Shown here: in pieces, positions 18,410 through 28,198 of the stretch
Numbering within the stretch: position 1 is the first letter of the stretch
How the letters are laid out: each line of letters begins with the position of its first letter
Origin: Spirosoma sp.
GTDB lineage: Bacteria > Bacteroidota > Bacteroidia > Cytophagales > Spirosomataceae
Assembly (NCBI RefSeq): GCF_026391055.1
Contig: NZ_JAPLET010000025.1
Coordinates: 248,001-312,000, forward strand
Reading direction: 5' to 3'
Length of the DNA: 64,000 bases
Notes under the pieces: model-generated
What the model saw: only the letters and a program-made list of their open reading frames with translations
What the model was told of the DNA's origin: nothing
Databases searched by the model: none
Position numbers and translations under genes: made by a program

Positions 18410-19596
18410 ATATTGCCCTTAGCTTATTAACTCTGCTTTTCTTTTTGACGGCTGTCGAAACGATATACCTGTTCGTCTTCACAATGGCCGGCCGGTTCGG
18501 ACACCTGCAAGCCCCTCCGGCAAACCCAAATCCTGTCGCCAAGCGGATGGCCGTGCTAATTCCAGCCTATAAGGAAGATGCCGTTATTACCGACACGGCC
18601 GAACAGGCACTCAAACAGGATTATCCACGTGATGCCTACGATGTTATTGTCATTGCCGATTCACTTCAGCAAGACACGCTCGATAAACTGGCCGCCCTGC
18701 CTATTACGGTTGTTGAGGTAAGTTTTGATGTTTCGACGAAAGCCAAGGCGCTGAATGCGACCATGAGTAAGCTCAGTGCCGCCTACGATGTGGCCGTCAT
18801 TCTGGACGCCGACAATGTGATGGCCACCAACTTCCTGACCCATATCAATACCGCTTTCAACGGTGGCTGGAAAGCGGTACAAGGCCACCGGGTAGCCAAA
18901 AACACCAACACCAGCGTGGCTATTCTGGATGCCGTAAGTGAAGAGATCAACACCTACATACTCCGTCTTGGCCACCGGGCACTGGGGCTGTCGGGTAGTT
19001 TGATGGGCTCCGGTATGGCGTTTGACTATACTTTATTCAAGCAGTATATGGGTCAGATTAACACTACGGGCGGCTTCGATAAAGAACTGGAAATGCGGCT
19101 CATCCACGATCACCACCGGATCGACTACATTGATGAGGCCTTGTGTTATGACGAGAAAGTACAAAGCGGGGCTGTATTTGAACGGCAACGGGCCCGGTGG
19201 ATTGCCGCTCAGCTTAAGTACCTGCGCCGTAACCTGCCCTCGGGTATTGTTCAGTTACTGAAAGGCAATGTGGATTACTTCGATAAGGTTTTCCAAACCA
19301 TGTTTTTACCCCGGGTAATTCTGCTGGGCTTCCTCACCATTGGTACGGGTGCAGCGCTTGTCTTGCGGGATTCCACCCTGCTGATGCTCGCGGGAGGGCA
19401 ACTCCTGGTTCTCCTGTTTACCTTTTACATCGCCACGCCGAATGAGCTTCTGGCCCTGATCACCTGGAAAGAAATAAGCCAGATTCCCGGTTTATTCTTC
19501 CGCTTTTTACGGTCGATAACCCGCTTGGGCGAAGCAAGCAAGAAGTTTATCAATACCCCCCATTCAACCACAAGTACAGCTATAAACGAAGGGTGA
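18406..19596 (+). CDS. Membrane family 2 glycosyltransferase, copy A
   Basis: The start at 18406 (MNIALSLLTLLFF) overlaps the upstream stop as ATGA; a start at 18361 would give 411 residues and a longer overlap. An N-terminal membrane helix leads into a GT-A domain (VLIPAYKEDAVI, ILDADNVM with the DXD, GSGMAFDYTLF, FDKELEMRL) and an acceptor motif FERQRARWIAAQ of the QxxRW type. Two C-terminal membrane segments follow. This is the layout of processive synthases and of enzymes that build chains at the membrane. A close paralogue sits at 28199-29392. Confidence 0.88.
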   Translation: MNIALSLLTLLFFLTAVETIYLFVFTMAGRFGHLQAPPANPNPVAKRMAVLIPAYKEDAVITDTAEQALKQDYPRDAYDVIVIADSLQQDTLDKLAALPITVVEVSFDVSTKAKALNATMSKLSAAYDVAVILDADNVMATNFLTHINTAFNGGWKAVQGHRVAKNTNTSVAILDAVSEEINTYILRLGHRALGLSGSLMGSGMAFDYTLFKQYMGQINTTGGFDKELEMRLIHDHHRIDYIDEALCYDEKVQSGAVFERQRARWIAAQLKYLRRNLPSGIVQLLKGNVDYFDKVFQTMFLPRVILLGFLTIGTGAALVLRDSTLLMLAGGQLLVLLFTFYIATPNELLALITWKEISQIPGLFFRFLRSITRLGEASKKFINTPHSTTSTAINEG

Positions 19597-19636
19597 GCAA
19601 CGAGTCATTTGCTTCACGTTCAATATTTTTTTACTC

Positions 19637-20860
19637 ATGCAAGACAGGAATTTCATCATTTGTATAAGTCAAACATCCTGGGAAGGAGTCTTCCAGAAGA
19701 CGATCGTTCAACTCATGACCGAGCTGGCCCCCCGGCATCGGGTCCTGTTTGTTGACTATCAATACACCTTAAAAGACTGGATCATGGGATTGCTGGGACG
19801 TGTACAAGTTCCTCTCCTGGAGGCTGTCCGGCTGAAAAACCCCCTCAATCGCAAGACCCTGGCCAACGGTGCTCAGCTCTATCTGTGGACGCCCCCCGTC
19901 AGTCTGCCCGTCAACTGGATGCCTGACCGGTGGCACGACCGGGTTATGAAGTGGAACGCCAACCGGATGCTCAGAAGCCTGCGTAAAGTGATCCCCCTGA
20001 TTGACAACCAGCCCCCGCTGGTCGTTAACGCCTTCAACCCTGTTTGGGGACTGCCCATGCTGGGAAAGCTCAACGAAAAGGCCACCATCTATTACTGCTT
20101 CGACGAGATCACGATCGAATCGTGGATTGCCCGTCATGGTGGCCGTTGTGAGAAGGAATATCTGCCCAAGGTTGATGCCGTCGTGACCACCTCCGTGACC
20201 CTGCGCTCGGCCAAAAGCCAGCTTCAGCCCAGGGCTTTCTGTGTGAAAAACGGCGCCAACTATGACCTCTTCAGCCAGGCCCGCGAGCTGGCCCTGACCA
20301 CCGACCGTAGCCGCCCGATCGTGGGCTACCTGGGCACAGCCGACAACCGCATCAACCTCGATCTGGTGGAATACTGCCTGCAGGCCCTGCCCCAGGTGAC
20401 CTTCCAGTTCATTGGCCGCATCACCGACGAGATCGTTACCCAGCGGCTGAGTAAGTATCCTAACTTAGAGTTCATCAAACCCGTACCACCCGCCGAGCTG
20501 GTGCCCCTGATGGCCCGTCTGCATGTAGGTATCATCCCTTTCAACTGTAGTGAGCACACGTATACGATCTATCCTTTAAAGATCAACGAGTACTTGGCTG
20601 CGGGCATCCCCGTCGTCTCTACACGATTCTCCATCCTGGATGATTTCGATGAGGTGGTTGACTTTGTCAATGAACCGGCGGCATTTGTTGAGGCCCTTAA
20701 GAAGTCACTGGCGGGTGTGAGCGACGAGCGGGTTGAGGAGTTTATTGAAACGGCGGCCTCCAACTCGTGGGTACATCGGGCCGAAGAGTTTGAAGACATC
20801 ATGCAACAGGTGTTCAATGCAAAATTATCCGGACATGTTACGCCTGTCGGGCAGGATTAA
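19637..20860 (+). CDS. GT-B type glycosyltransferase
   Basis: 407 residues. The N-terminal half (FIICISQTSWEGVFQKTIVQLM) and the C-terminal donor-binding segment (VGIIPFNCSEHTYTIYPLKINEYLAAGIPVVSTRF) fit a family 1/4-like GT-B fold, with the conserved Glu in KINEYLAAG. It probably adds a sugar to the repeat unit in the cytoplasm. Codon choice looks unlike the neighbours, with many C- and G-ending codons between about 19860 and 20520. That could mean a separate origin or strong expression. Confidence 0.82.
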   Translation: MQDRNFIICISQTSWEGVFQKTIVQLMTELAPRHRVLFVDYQYTLKDWIMGLLGRVQVPLLEAVRLKNPLNRKTLANGAQLYLWTPPVSLPVNWMPDRWHDRVMKWNANRMLRSLRKVIPLIDNQPPLVVNAFNPVWGLPMLGKLNEKATIYYCFDEITIESWIARHGGRCEKEYLPKVDAVVTTSVTLRSAKSQLQPRAFCVKNGANYDLFSQARELALTTDRSRPIVGYLGTADNRINLDLVEYCLQALPQVTFQFIGRITDEIVTQRLSKYPNLEFIKPVPPAELVPLMARLHVGIIPFNCSEHTYTIYPLKINEYLAAGIPVVSTRFSILDDFDEVVDFVNEPAAFVEALKKSLAGVSDERVEEFIETAASNSWVHRAEEFEDIMQQVFNAKLSGHVTPVGQD

Positions 20861-20896
20861 CCCCTCTTTGGCGAAGGCAATAGTAAGCTACAAATT

Positions 20897-21535
20897 ATGA
20901 AACCACTCCACATCATAAAGCAGAACATCGCTCTCAAACGTTTTGTCCACTACCTACTTATCCCGAGGGGGCAGGCCAGGCCCCGTCGTTGGGTAAGCTG
21001 GTTCGTCAACCCGATTGTGCATGACCGGCACCGTACCTCCATAATACGCAGTACAGCGCGGCTCGATGTACTGCCTTTCCGGGTATTCGAGTTAGGCATC
21101 CAGTCGACGGTTGAAGATTACAGCGTGATAAATAATGGCGTAGGTGATATACGCATTGGTGATTTCTGCCGAATCGGCATAGGGTCGGTTGTCATTGGCC
21201 CGGTCAGCATCGGAGCCCATGTCATTCTGGCTCAACACGTTGTAATGTCGGGATTGAATCACGGATACGAAGACATTAAGACGCCCATCCGTTTACAGCC
21301 CGTCACGACCCAACCCATTATTGTGGAAGATGAATGCTGGATTGGCGCCAATTCGGTGATTACAGCAGGGGTTAAGATTGGAAAGCACTCCGTGGTGGCC
21401 GGAGGCAGTGTGGTGACCAAAGATGTGCCTCCTTATTGTATTGTAGCGGGTAATCCGGCACGAATAATAAAGCAGTACGATTTCAGCCAGAATGAATGGG
21501 TGAAAGTGGAAAGCGTCAGAAAAATACCAGCCTAA
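20897..21535 (+). CDS. Hexapeptide-repeat acyltransferase, WcaF-like
   Basis: 212 residues with a left-handed beta-helix built from hexapeptide repeats (IRIGDFCRIGIGSVVIGPVSIGAHVILAQ, then WIGANSVITAGVKIGKHSVVAGGSVVTKDVP) and the family end IVAGNPARIIKQY. The loop HVVMSGLNHGYED contains a candidate catalytic histidine. It should O-acetylate a sugar of the repeat unit using acetyl-CoA in the cytoplasm. It lies within the exopolysaccharide operon, 36 nt after a glycosyltransferase gene. Confidence 0.9.
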   Translation: MKPLHIIKQNIALKRFVHYLLIPRGQARPRRWVSWFVNPIVHDRHRTSIIRSTARLDVLPFRVFELGIQSTVEDYSVINNGVGDIRIGDFCRIGIGSVVIGPVSIGAHVILAQHVVMSGLNHGYEDIKTPIRLQPVTTQPIIVEDECWIGANSVITAGVKIGKHSVVAGGSVVTKDVPPYCIVAGNPARIIKQYDFSQNEWVKVESVRKIPA

Positions 21536-21570
21536 TCAACTACTTAAGCGCCCGATGGGCACACAATGAC

Positions 21571-22125
21571 ATGAAAAAACTTCTATTCATTCTATTAATC
21601 GCCGTCACAGGTTGTCAGCAAAAATTACCTCCGCCAGAAGTGGATTTCACCAGCGTCGATGATGGAAAAGGGTTCATTCAGTTTACGACCACATCCATGA
21701 ACGCAACAAGTTATACGTGGGATTTTGGAGACAAAGGGGTAACCAGTAAAGAGAAGAATGCCAACCACGCCTACAGTGCAAACGGGGTTTATCAAGTTAA
21801 ACTGGACGCAACGGGCCCCTGGGGCACTACCACCGTTACCAAGCCGGTGCCGGTAACGGGTGTGCGTGGTTCCATTATGTTCTGGATGCCCAAAGGGTCC
21901 AATAGTGTAGAAGTCTTTGTCCGGGATGTACGGATTGGAAGCGTCTTCAACTTTTTCCCTAATGGCGTCACGTACTGCGGCACAGTGGGGTGCGCATTGG
22001 CGAATAACCTTCCCGAAGGAGACCATCCGTTTACGGCTCGTGAAACGGGAAGTACCGAAATCAAATGGAGCGGTGTCGTTAGTGTAGTGGGTGGTCAGTG
22101 TATAAAAAAAGCATTGACGTATTAA
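21571..22125 (+). CDS. PKD-domain lipoprotein
   Basis: The start at 21571 gives a lipoprotein signal (MKKLLFILLIAVTGCQQK, Cys15); the frame opens earlier at 21496 but would overlap the acyltransferase gene. Residues about 25-95 form a PKD domain (ATSYTWDFGDKG, NHAYSANGVYQVKLDATGPWG). The C-terminal half contains two cysteines in TYCGTVGCAL and is not recognised. The protein is probably anchored in the outer membrane and may contact the exported polysaccharide. The next frame opens directly after its stop. Confidence 0.8.
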   Translation: MKKLLFILLIAVTGCQQKLPPPEVDFTSVDDGKGFIQFTTTSMNATSYTWDFGDKGVTSKEKNANHAYSANGVYQVKLDATGPWGTTTVTKPVPVTGVRGSIMFWMPKGSNSVEVFVRDVRIGSVFNFFPNGVTYCGTVGCALANNLPEGDHPFTARETGSTEIKWSGVVSVVGGQCIKKALTY

Positions 22126-22173
22126 ATGAAAGGTTTCCGAATTTCTCAAACCAGCAGTCGAAAAAACAATCCG

Positions 22174-22953
22174 ATGAAAATTTCACTACCCTTCGCCTAT
22201 CCTGTATGGATAGGACTTCTATTTCTTAGTTTAGGCAACAGCCTCACCCTCTTTGCTCAACAAACCAAGGCTAAAAGTGAGATAGTCGTCAATGACACGG
22301 CTTATTTCGACTTAAACAGAGACATCACCGAGCAGCTGATTCCGTTCGAAGAAATCTATCAGATTGCGTTGCAATACTCCCCCATGATGAAGGTGCAGGG
22401 AGCTATGGCCAACAGTAAACTGGAAGCCTTCCGCTACTCCAAAGTAGTTGCGCTGGATAATATCTATCCGTACGTGAACTACGCACAGGGAAGTCAAACT
22501 CTCCTGGCCACGGGCAGTAATCCAACCGATGCCTTTCAGTTGAGCAATGGTACCCGGTGGGGCTTTAATGTACAGGTGCCCTTATCCACACTGTTCGGCC
22601 GACACAACCTCGTTCAGCAGGCCAAAGCGGAGTACCAGGTTACCCAACACCAGAAATCGGTAGTAGCCCTTTCCCTGAAACGCGAACTTATCCATATCTA
22701 TCAGGACCTACTGGTTGCCCAGCGTGTTATGAACGCCCGCCTGCGCGACGAGCAGGTAGCGTTGACCACTTATCGGGTCACGGAGGTTGAGCTACAACAA
22801 GGCAAGGCCCAACCAGCCCAATTGTCGCAGATCAGCACCATTTATACGCAGGCCAAATCGTATGCAGAGCGTGCACGGGGCGACTTCATGATTAACTACT
22901 ATGATCTTGAAGCACTTATTGGCACCCCACTACGGACGTTGATGGTCAAATAG
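22174..22953 (+). CDS. Short TolC-like outer-membrane protein
   Basis: About 259 residues from the ATG at 22174, which begins a clear signal peptide (MKISLPFAYPVWIGLLFLSLGNSLTLFAQ). The rest resembles one TolC/OEP repeat: IPFEEIYQIALQYSPMMKVQGAMANSKLEAFRYSK, a beta segment (WGFNVQVPLSTLFGRHN), and a long helix with LKRELIHIYQDLLVAQRVMNARL. Typical TolC proteins have two such repeats and over 400 residues. No separate Wza-type export protein is found in the cluster, so this half-size form may help polymer cross the outer membrane as an oligomer. That role is inference. Confidence 0.75.
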   Translation: MKISLPFAYPVWIGLLFLSLGNSLTLFAQQTKAKSEIVVNDTAYFDLNRDITEQLIPFEEIYQIALQYSPMMKVQGAMANSKLEAFRYSKVVALDNIYPYVNYAQGSQTLLATGSNPTDAFQLSNGTRWGFNVQVPLSTLFGRHNLVQQAKAEYQVTQHQKSVVALSLKRELIHIYQDLLVAQRVMNARLRDEQVALTTYRVTEVELQQGKAQPAQLSQISTIYTQAKSYAERARGDFMINYYDLEALIGTPLRTLMVK

Positions 22954-23022
22954 CACCGATCCACCAATGCCTTGAGAGATTACTCACTTCTATAACCGTT
23001 CAAACCAGTCAGTCATCCGTTT

Positions 23023-25230
23023 ATGAACTCTCAACTTATCAATCGCCTTCTAAGACAAAATATCTTCTGGCTGATATTAATGCCGGTCATTGCTGCCGGT
23101 ACAGCTTACTATTTCACGCGTAGTCTGCCTCGTGTTTACGAATCAACCGCCACTCTTTATACAGGCCTTACCTCTGGCTATTCGATACTATCGAACGAAT
23201 CGAACGCACGCGTTGACCACGAAGCGGTAGACAATGCCTTCGAGAACCTGCTCTCGACCATCTCCTCCCGCGAAACAATGGCCCAGGTATCTATCCGGCT
23301 CCTGAGCCGTCACCTGATGCTGGAATCGCCCGATTCGATGGTTATGGACAACCGCAATTTTAAAGAACTGCACAAAGCCGTTCCGGAAGCGCTGCGTGCC
23401 ACCCTGGTTGCCAGCCGAAACGAGCAAATTATTTATCGTCGCATCGACAGCATGGCGCATACGATAAGCGACAACCCGATTAAAAAACTGCTGAATAACC
23501 CCACATCAGATTATTCAACGGCCAGGATTGCCAAACAACTGAAAGCCATCCGGAAGAAAGACAGCGATATGCTCGAACTGTCTTTTCAAGCCGACGATGC
23601 CGCGTTGACGTATGCGACACTGACGGAGCTGATCGACGTGTTCAGCAACCGGTATGCAGGCTTCAAAACATCCGAAACAAGCCCGGTTGTCAGCTATTAC
23701 AATAACCGTAATCAGGAAGCCATTCAAAAACTGCAACAGGCTGAGCAACGGCTGAAGGCATTTGAGGAAAACAACCAGATTATCAACTACGACGAAGAAA
23801 GCCGCAGTATTGCCTTAAACAAAGATGCACTGCAGGGTCAATACAACGAAGAATTGATGAAATTAAAGGCAGCAAAAGCCTCGATGGATGCACTCGGCAA
23901 ACGCCTTGACGACCGGATGAACGCATTATCGGTAAACGACGAGCTGCTAACCAAACGCCAGGAACTCACCACAGCAACCAGCCAGTTATCACAAGCCCGA
24001 ATGGCTGGCCGACCCAAAGAAACGATTGACCAGCTTTTGGGGAAAGTTAACCGGCTTACCGACGATCTGAGAGTAACGGCTCAAAAATATTATAAAGCCG
24101 GCAACTCCACCGAGTCGATTCCCCAAATGCACCTGCTGGACGAATGGCTCAACCGGGTCATTCTCTACGAAGAATCCAAAGCGCGGCTGGCCACCTATGA
24201 GAAACGCCTGATCGATTTTAAAGATATGGCCGCTAAGTTCACCCCCCTGGGATCAACCCTTACCCAGATTAAGCGTGATGTTAGTGTAGCTGAGAAAGAT
24301 TATCTGGCTACCATGGCGGCTCTGAGCCAGGCTAAAACCCGTCAGAAAAATGCGGAAATGACCGGCCCGCTCAAATTGCTCGATGCGCCCCAGTTTCCAC
24401 TGCATCCACTACCCTCCAAGCGTTGGATGATTCTCGGCGCTGCCTTTGGCGTTGGGCTGGTGCTGGCGCTGGTGCTGCTCCTGATTCGTTACCTCATAGA
24501 TGGACGTATTTATGACGCAACCCGTTTTGAAGAAGTAACCAAACTGCCGGTTGCCGCATCGTTTCCCGCCGTTCCGGCACAGACCCGTAACAAGAAAACG
24601 CGCATCATGCTGCAATACATGCTGGATAATCTGCGCAGTAGAGCCGAAGTCGATATGAGTTCGATGCCCGATTACCGGCCTTATGTACTGATCTCCGTCT
24701 GGAGTACGCGGCCTAAACAGGGTAAAACCTGGCTGGCCAGCCAACTGGCCGAACAGTATGCAGTTGCCGGAAAACGTGTGGCCCTGCTTTCACCCTATAC
24801 ACTGAGCGAGGGAAGCCAACTGCCCGAGGAGGTTACCACCATCGCCTACGAAGTACGAAGTGATTTTGCTTACGCCAAAACCGTCGATCAGGTCGTTGGC
24901 AACCTGATGCCGTTCGATTCGCAGCAGTACGACATCATTTTGCTGGAACTACCTGACCTGAGCATCACACCCATTGCAACGCACCTGGTAGCCCAGAGCA
25001 ATCTGCTACTGATGGTCGTAAATGCCCGGATCACCTGGAACAGTACTGACCAGAGTCTTTATCAGTTGTACCGGAAAGCCACCAAGGCCCCCATCCTGTC
25101 TGTTCTGAACTATGTTCACCCCAGCTTGATCAGAGTCAGTCCAATTGCCGATGCACCCGTAGTCGTTGCCACGGGTGTGCATCAACCCAGTGCATTACCA
25201 GCCCATCTACCCACCCAAGAAACTGTTTAA
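23023..25230 (+). CDS. Wzz-type chain-length regulator fused to a degenerate tyrosine-kinase-like ATPase
   Basis: 735 residues. One membrane helix lies near the N-terminus (FWLILMPVIAAGTAYYF) and a second near residues 465-490 (WMILGAAFGVGLVLALVLLLIRYLI). Between them is a long periplasmic coiled-coil region typical of Wzz/GNVR proteins. The cytoplasmic C-terminus resembles BY-kinases: Walker A-like STRPKQGKT near residue 562 is kept, but the Walker A' aspartates are absent (VALLSPYTL) and Walker B reads IILLELPDL. There is no tyrosine-rich tail. It probably sets polymer length and couples to export, with doubtful kinase activity. Confidence 0.86.
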   Translation: MNSQLINRLLRQNIFWLILMPVIAAGTAYYFTRSLPRVYESTATLYTGLTSGYSILSNESNARVDHEAVDNAFENLLSTISSRETMAQVSIRLLSRHLMLESPDSMVMDNRNFKELHKAVPEALRATLVASRNEQIIYRRIDSMAHTISDNPIKKLLNNPTSDYSTARIAKQLKAIRKKDSDMLELSFQADDAALTYATLTELIDVFSNRYAGFKTSETSPVVSYYNNRNQEAIQKLQQAEQRLKAFEENNQIINYDEESRSIALNKDALQGQYNEELMKLKAAKASMDALGKRLDDRMNALSVNDELLTKRQELTTATSQLSQARMAGRPKETIDQLLGKVNRLTDDLRVTAQKYYKAGNSTESIPQMHLLDEWLNRVILYEESKARLATYEKRLIDFKDMAAKFTPLGSTLTQIKRDVSVAEKDYLATMAALSQAKTRQKNAEMTGPLKLLDAPQFPLHPLPSKRWMILGAAFGVGLVLALVLLLIRYLIDGRIYDATRFEEVTKLPVAASFPAVPAQTRNKKTRIMLQYMLDNLRSRAEVDMSSMPDYRPYVLISVWSTRPKQGKTWLASQLAEQYAVAGKRVALLSPYTLSEGSQLPEEVTTIAYEVRSDFAYAKTVDQVVGNLMPFDSQQYDIILLELPDLSITPIATHLVAQSNLLLMVVNARITWNSTDQSLYQLYRKATKAPILSVLNYVHPSLIRVSPIADAPVVVATGVHQPSALPAHLPTQETV

Positions 25231-25233
25231 CAA

Positions 25234-26619
25234 ATGATTAACCGAACACTAAATGCTGTCCAGACAATACTGCGAAAAAACGCAGCCGTGTCTTTATTAG
25301 GCAACGGCACGGCTGCCATTATCTCGCTCACCACAACGGGTCTGCTGGCGCGTTGGATGCCTCGTGAAGCATTTGGTACCTGGGTACTTTTTTTGGTTAC
25401 CTATACATTGTTTGATACGCTTCGGTCCGGCTTGCTGCTCAACGGAATGATTCAGTACACGGCCGACCTGCGCACGGAGACCGCCACATTTGAATCGAGT
25501 CTGAAACGATGGGAAGGGGCTGTCTGGCAGCTTGGCCTGCTCATGACGATGGTTGTGGGGCCCTTCCTGATTGGCTTGACCTACTATTTTCCCATGATCA
25601 GCGACTGGGTTGGCAACTCCGAAACAGCCGTTTGGTTCTGGATCATCAGCCTGGTATCACTACCTGCCAACATTGCCACCTGGTTTCTGCACGCCCGGTC
25701 GCAGTTTAGACCGTTGCAATGGATACGGGTGCTTACTCAACTGGTATTTCTGTTGCTTATCATTGGGTGTTATCAATTCCAGCTGTTTCCGGGCAATAGC
25801 CTGTATGGTTTGTTTGCCGTTGCCAACGGAGCTATCAGCCTTTGGTCCCTGTTTATTGGGTGGAGCCGGTGGCGCTCCATTCCGGCGGGCAGAACTGCCG
25901 AACGGAACGCACTTTTTCACTTTGGCAAGTATACCATTGGTACGCTCGTCGGCTCCAATTTACAACGCAGTGCAGACACCCTGCTGCTGGGTGCCATACT
26001 GGGTCCGGAAGCGGTAGCGCTGTACGCTATTCCACAACGACTTACTCAACTCCTCGATATGCCGGTACGCAGTGTCGTCGTAACAGCTATGCCACGGCTG
26101 GTGAAGCTACAGCAGCAGGGAAAGTCGAGTGAGCTGGCCGCTTATTTTCAGCAAAGTGCGGGTCTGCTCTGGCTGGTTATGCTGCCTTTATCGATCGTCG
26201 GATTTGTGCTTGCCGAACCCCTGGTTACGCTGTTGGGTGGTGGACACTACCGCGATGGGGCCACATTAATGCGCTGTTTTATGCTGTATGGTGCCCTGCT
26301 TCCCCTCGACCGGTATTCCGGCGTTGGCCTCGATGCCATCGGCAAACCGCAGTTCAACCTGGTTAAGGTACTGTTCATGCTCTGCATACAGGTAGGAGGT
26401 GCTTTGGTAGCCCTGCTCGTATTCAGATCAACCACGGCGCTGGCCGGTGTTTCAATTGTCACTTTTGCCATGGGTATGCTGCTGGGTTTTCGCCTGCTGA
26501 AGCGCCATGTTCCTATCTCATTAACTGGTTGTATACAAACTGGGTGGACCGAGCTGGTCGGCCTGATTACCCGATTTCGTCATGAATGGATACGTTCAAC
26601 AGTTAAAAATTTCCGTTGA
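25234..26619 (+). CDS. Polysaccharide flippase, Wzx-like
   Basis: 461 residues with about twelve hydrophobic segments and the start NAAVSLLGNGTAAIISLTTTGLLARWMP, typical of MOP-superfamily oligosaccharide flippases. The segment FGKYTIGTLVGSNLQRSADTLLLGAILGPEAVALYAIPQRL is the family core. It moves the lipid-linked repeat unit across the inner membrane. It starts 3 nt after the Wzz gene stop and overlaps the next gene by 38 nt, consistent with a tight operon. Confidence 0.9.
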   Translation: MINRTLNAVQTILRKNAAVSLLGNGTAAIISLTTTGLLARWMPREAFGTWVLFLVTYTLFDTLRSGLLLNGMIQYTADLRTETATFESSLKRWEGAVWQLGLLMTMVVGPFLIGLTYYFPMISDWVGNSETAVWFWIISLVSLPANIATWFLHARSQFRPLQWIRVLTQLVFLLLIIGCYQFQLFPGNSLYGLFAVANGAISLWSLFIGWSRWRSIPAGRTAERNALFHFGKYTIGTLVGSNLQRSADTLLLGAILGPEAVALYAIPQRLTQLLDMPVRSVVVTAMPRLVKLQQQGKSSELAAYFQQSAGLLWLVMLPLSIVGFVLAEPLVTLLGGGHYRDGATLMRCFMLYGALLPLDRYSGVGLDAIGKPQFNLVKVLFMLCIQVGGALVALLVFRSTTALAGVSIVTFAMGMLLGFRLLKRHVPISLTGCIQTGWTELVGLITRFRHEWIRSTVKNFR

Positions 26620-28066
26620 CCGCCAGACCGTCCTATTTGCCTTTTTAGGGGCATTAGTGGCGCTGGGCACCGGATTAATTATTGCCGAGCGAGAATTAAA
26701 GGGAGCCGCTATCATCCTGCTGATTCCCATGGCGCTGGCAGTGGTGTTCATTTGTTTGTATAGACCTAAATTAGGTTTGTTCATTTATCTACAATACGCT
26801 TTTATCGTTAACGGCATACAGCGCTTCAGTCCGGTCGTAGCGCCGTATGGGCTGCTGGCCGATGGACTGCTGTTATTGCTGCTGGTTGGTGTTGTAATTA
26901 ACTACAAACAGTTCGACTGGAAAAACCTGCATAATCCGGCATTCTATTTGATTCTTCTCTGGACGCTATACACCTTTCTACAATTATTCAATACGGAGTT
27001 ACCCGTGCTGGGAGCCTGGTTTTTTGCCGTACGTGCCGAGTCCCTGTACTGGTTCCAGCTAACTATTCTGGGGATGGTGTTGATTCGAACAAAAAAAGAC
27101 ATCGACACTATATTCACCATCTGGCTGATCTGGTCGGTGGTAGCGGCAATCTGGGCATTCAGACAACGCTACATCGGTCTGACAGCTGGCGAACAACAGT
27201 GGCTTGATGCGGGAGCCAGCGTAACACACGTTTTGTTTGGCCAGCTACGCTGCTTTTCATTCTACTCGGATGCCGGGCAGTTCGGGGCAGAAATGGCCTA
27301 CGCTACGCTGCTCTGCATAATACGGGTACTGGATGAGCGTGTATTGCGAATCAAGCTTCTGTATCTGGGAATTGGCCTGATCGTGTTTTGGGGCTTTGCC
27401 GTATCGGGTACACGGGGGGCTTTATTCGTTATCCTGGCCGGTCTGCCCGTGTATATTATTTTACGGCGCAACTTCGCGATTCTCATTATTGGTGTCCTGA
27501 TTGGCGGCTCTTTGTTCGGCATGTTAAAGTACACCTCCATAGGGAGCAGCTTATATGAGATTGAACGGATGCGCACCGCACTAGACCCCGATAACGACTC
27601 CTTCCAGGTTCGGTTGGATAATCAGAAAAAACTGGTGGACTATCTGGCAACACGCCCTTTTGGCGGTGGTATTGGCAGCTCCGGAGACTGGGCCCGCCGA
27701 TTTACGCCTAATAGCTTTCTGGCCTCAACACCCCCTGACAGCTGGTATGTGAAAATCTGGATTGAAAACGGTATCGTGGGCATTGTCCTACACCTGGGCA
27801 TGCTGCTGTTCTTTCTGGCTCTGGGCATTTATAACACAACAAGGTCCGAACTGGCAACCTATGCCCCTGATCTGAAGCTTCTGCTGCTTTCGCTTATCTG
27901 TGGCTACGCAGGCATATTAGTTGCCTGTTATGGTAATCCAATCTTTGGTCAGTTTCCTACTAATTCAATTATGTCGATCACTATTGTCCTGCTGTGTTCG
28001 ACTCATGTGAATAGAGCTTACATAGAAGAGGGAAAGAAACAGGTGCTTCAAACCCAGGTAGTGTGA
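26582..28066 (+). CDS. O-antigen ligase/polymerase family protein, Wzy-like
   Basis: 494 residues with ten or more membrane segments and a large periplasmic loop near residues 320-400 (RTALDPDNDSFQVRLDNQKKLVDYLATRPFGGGIG), the pattern of the Wzy_C/O-antigen ligase domain. It probably joins flipped repeat units into the polymer at the periplasmic face of the inner membrane. The gene overlaps the flippase by 38 nt. A membrane ligase acting on another acceptor is the alternative. Confidence 0.86.
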   Translation: MNGYVQQLKISVDRQTVLFAFLGALVALGTGLIIAERELKGAAIILLIPMALAVVFICLYRPKLGLFIYLQYAFIVNGIQRFSPVVAPYGLLADGLLLLLLVGVVINYKQFDWKNLHNPAFYLILLWTLYTFLQLFNTELPVLGAWFFAVRAESLYWFQLTILGMVLIRTKKDIDTIFTIWLIWSVVAAIWAFRQRYIGLTAGEQQWLDAGASVTHVLFGQLRCFSFYSDAGQFGAEMAYATLLCIIRVLDERVLRIKLLYLGIGLIVFWGFAVSGTRGALFVILAGLPVYIILRRNFAILIIGVLIGGSLFGMLKYTSIGSSLYEIERMRTALDPDNDSFQVRLDNQKKLVDYLATRPFGGGIGSSGDWARRFTPNSFLASTPPDSWYVKIWIENGIVGIVLHLGMLLFFLALGIYNTTRSELATYAPDLKLLLLSLICGYAGILVACYGNPIFGQFPTNSIMSITIVLLCSTHVNRAYIEEGKKQVLQTQVV

Positions 28067-28198
28067 TCAACGGGCTGCTGTGGTTTTCACGAACCATTTA
28101 CCCAGTTCATTCACCCCTATCGGGCCACCCGTCTACAGTACCTGTTCTACCTTTTAATTAGGTTGCATGACATTTACCACACTCGTATCGAATTTTAT

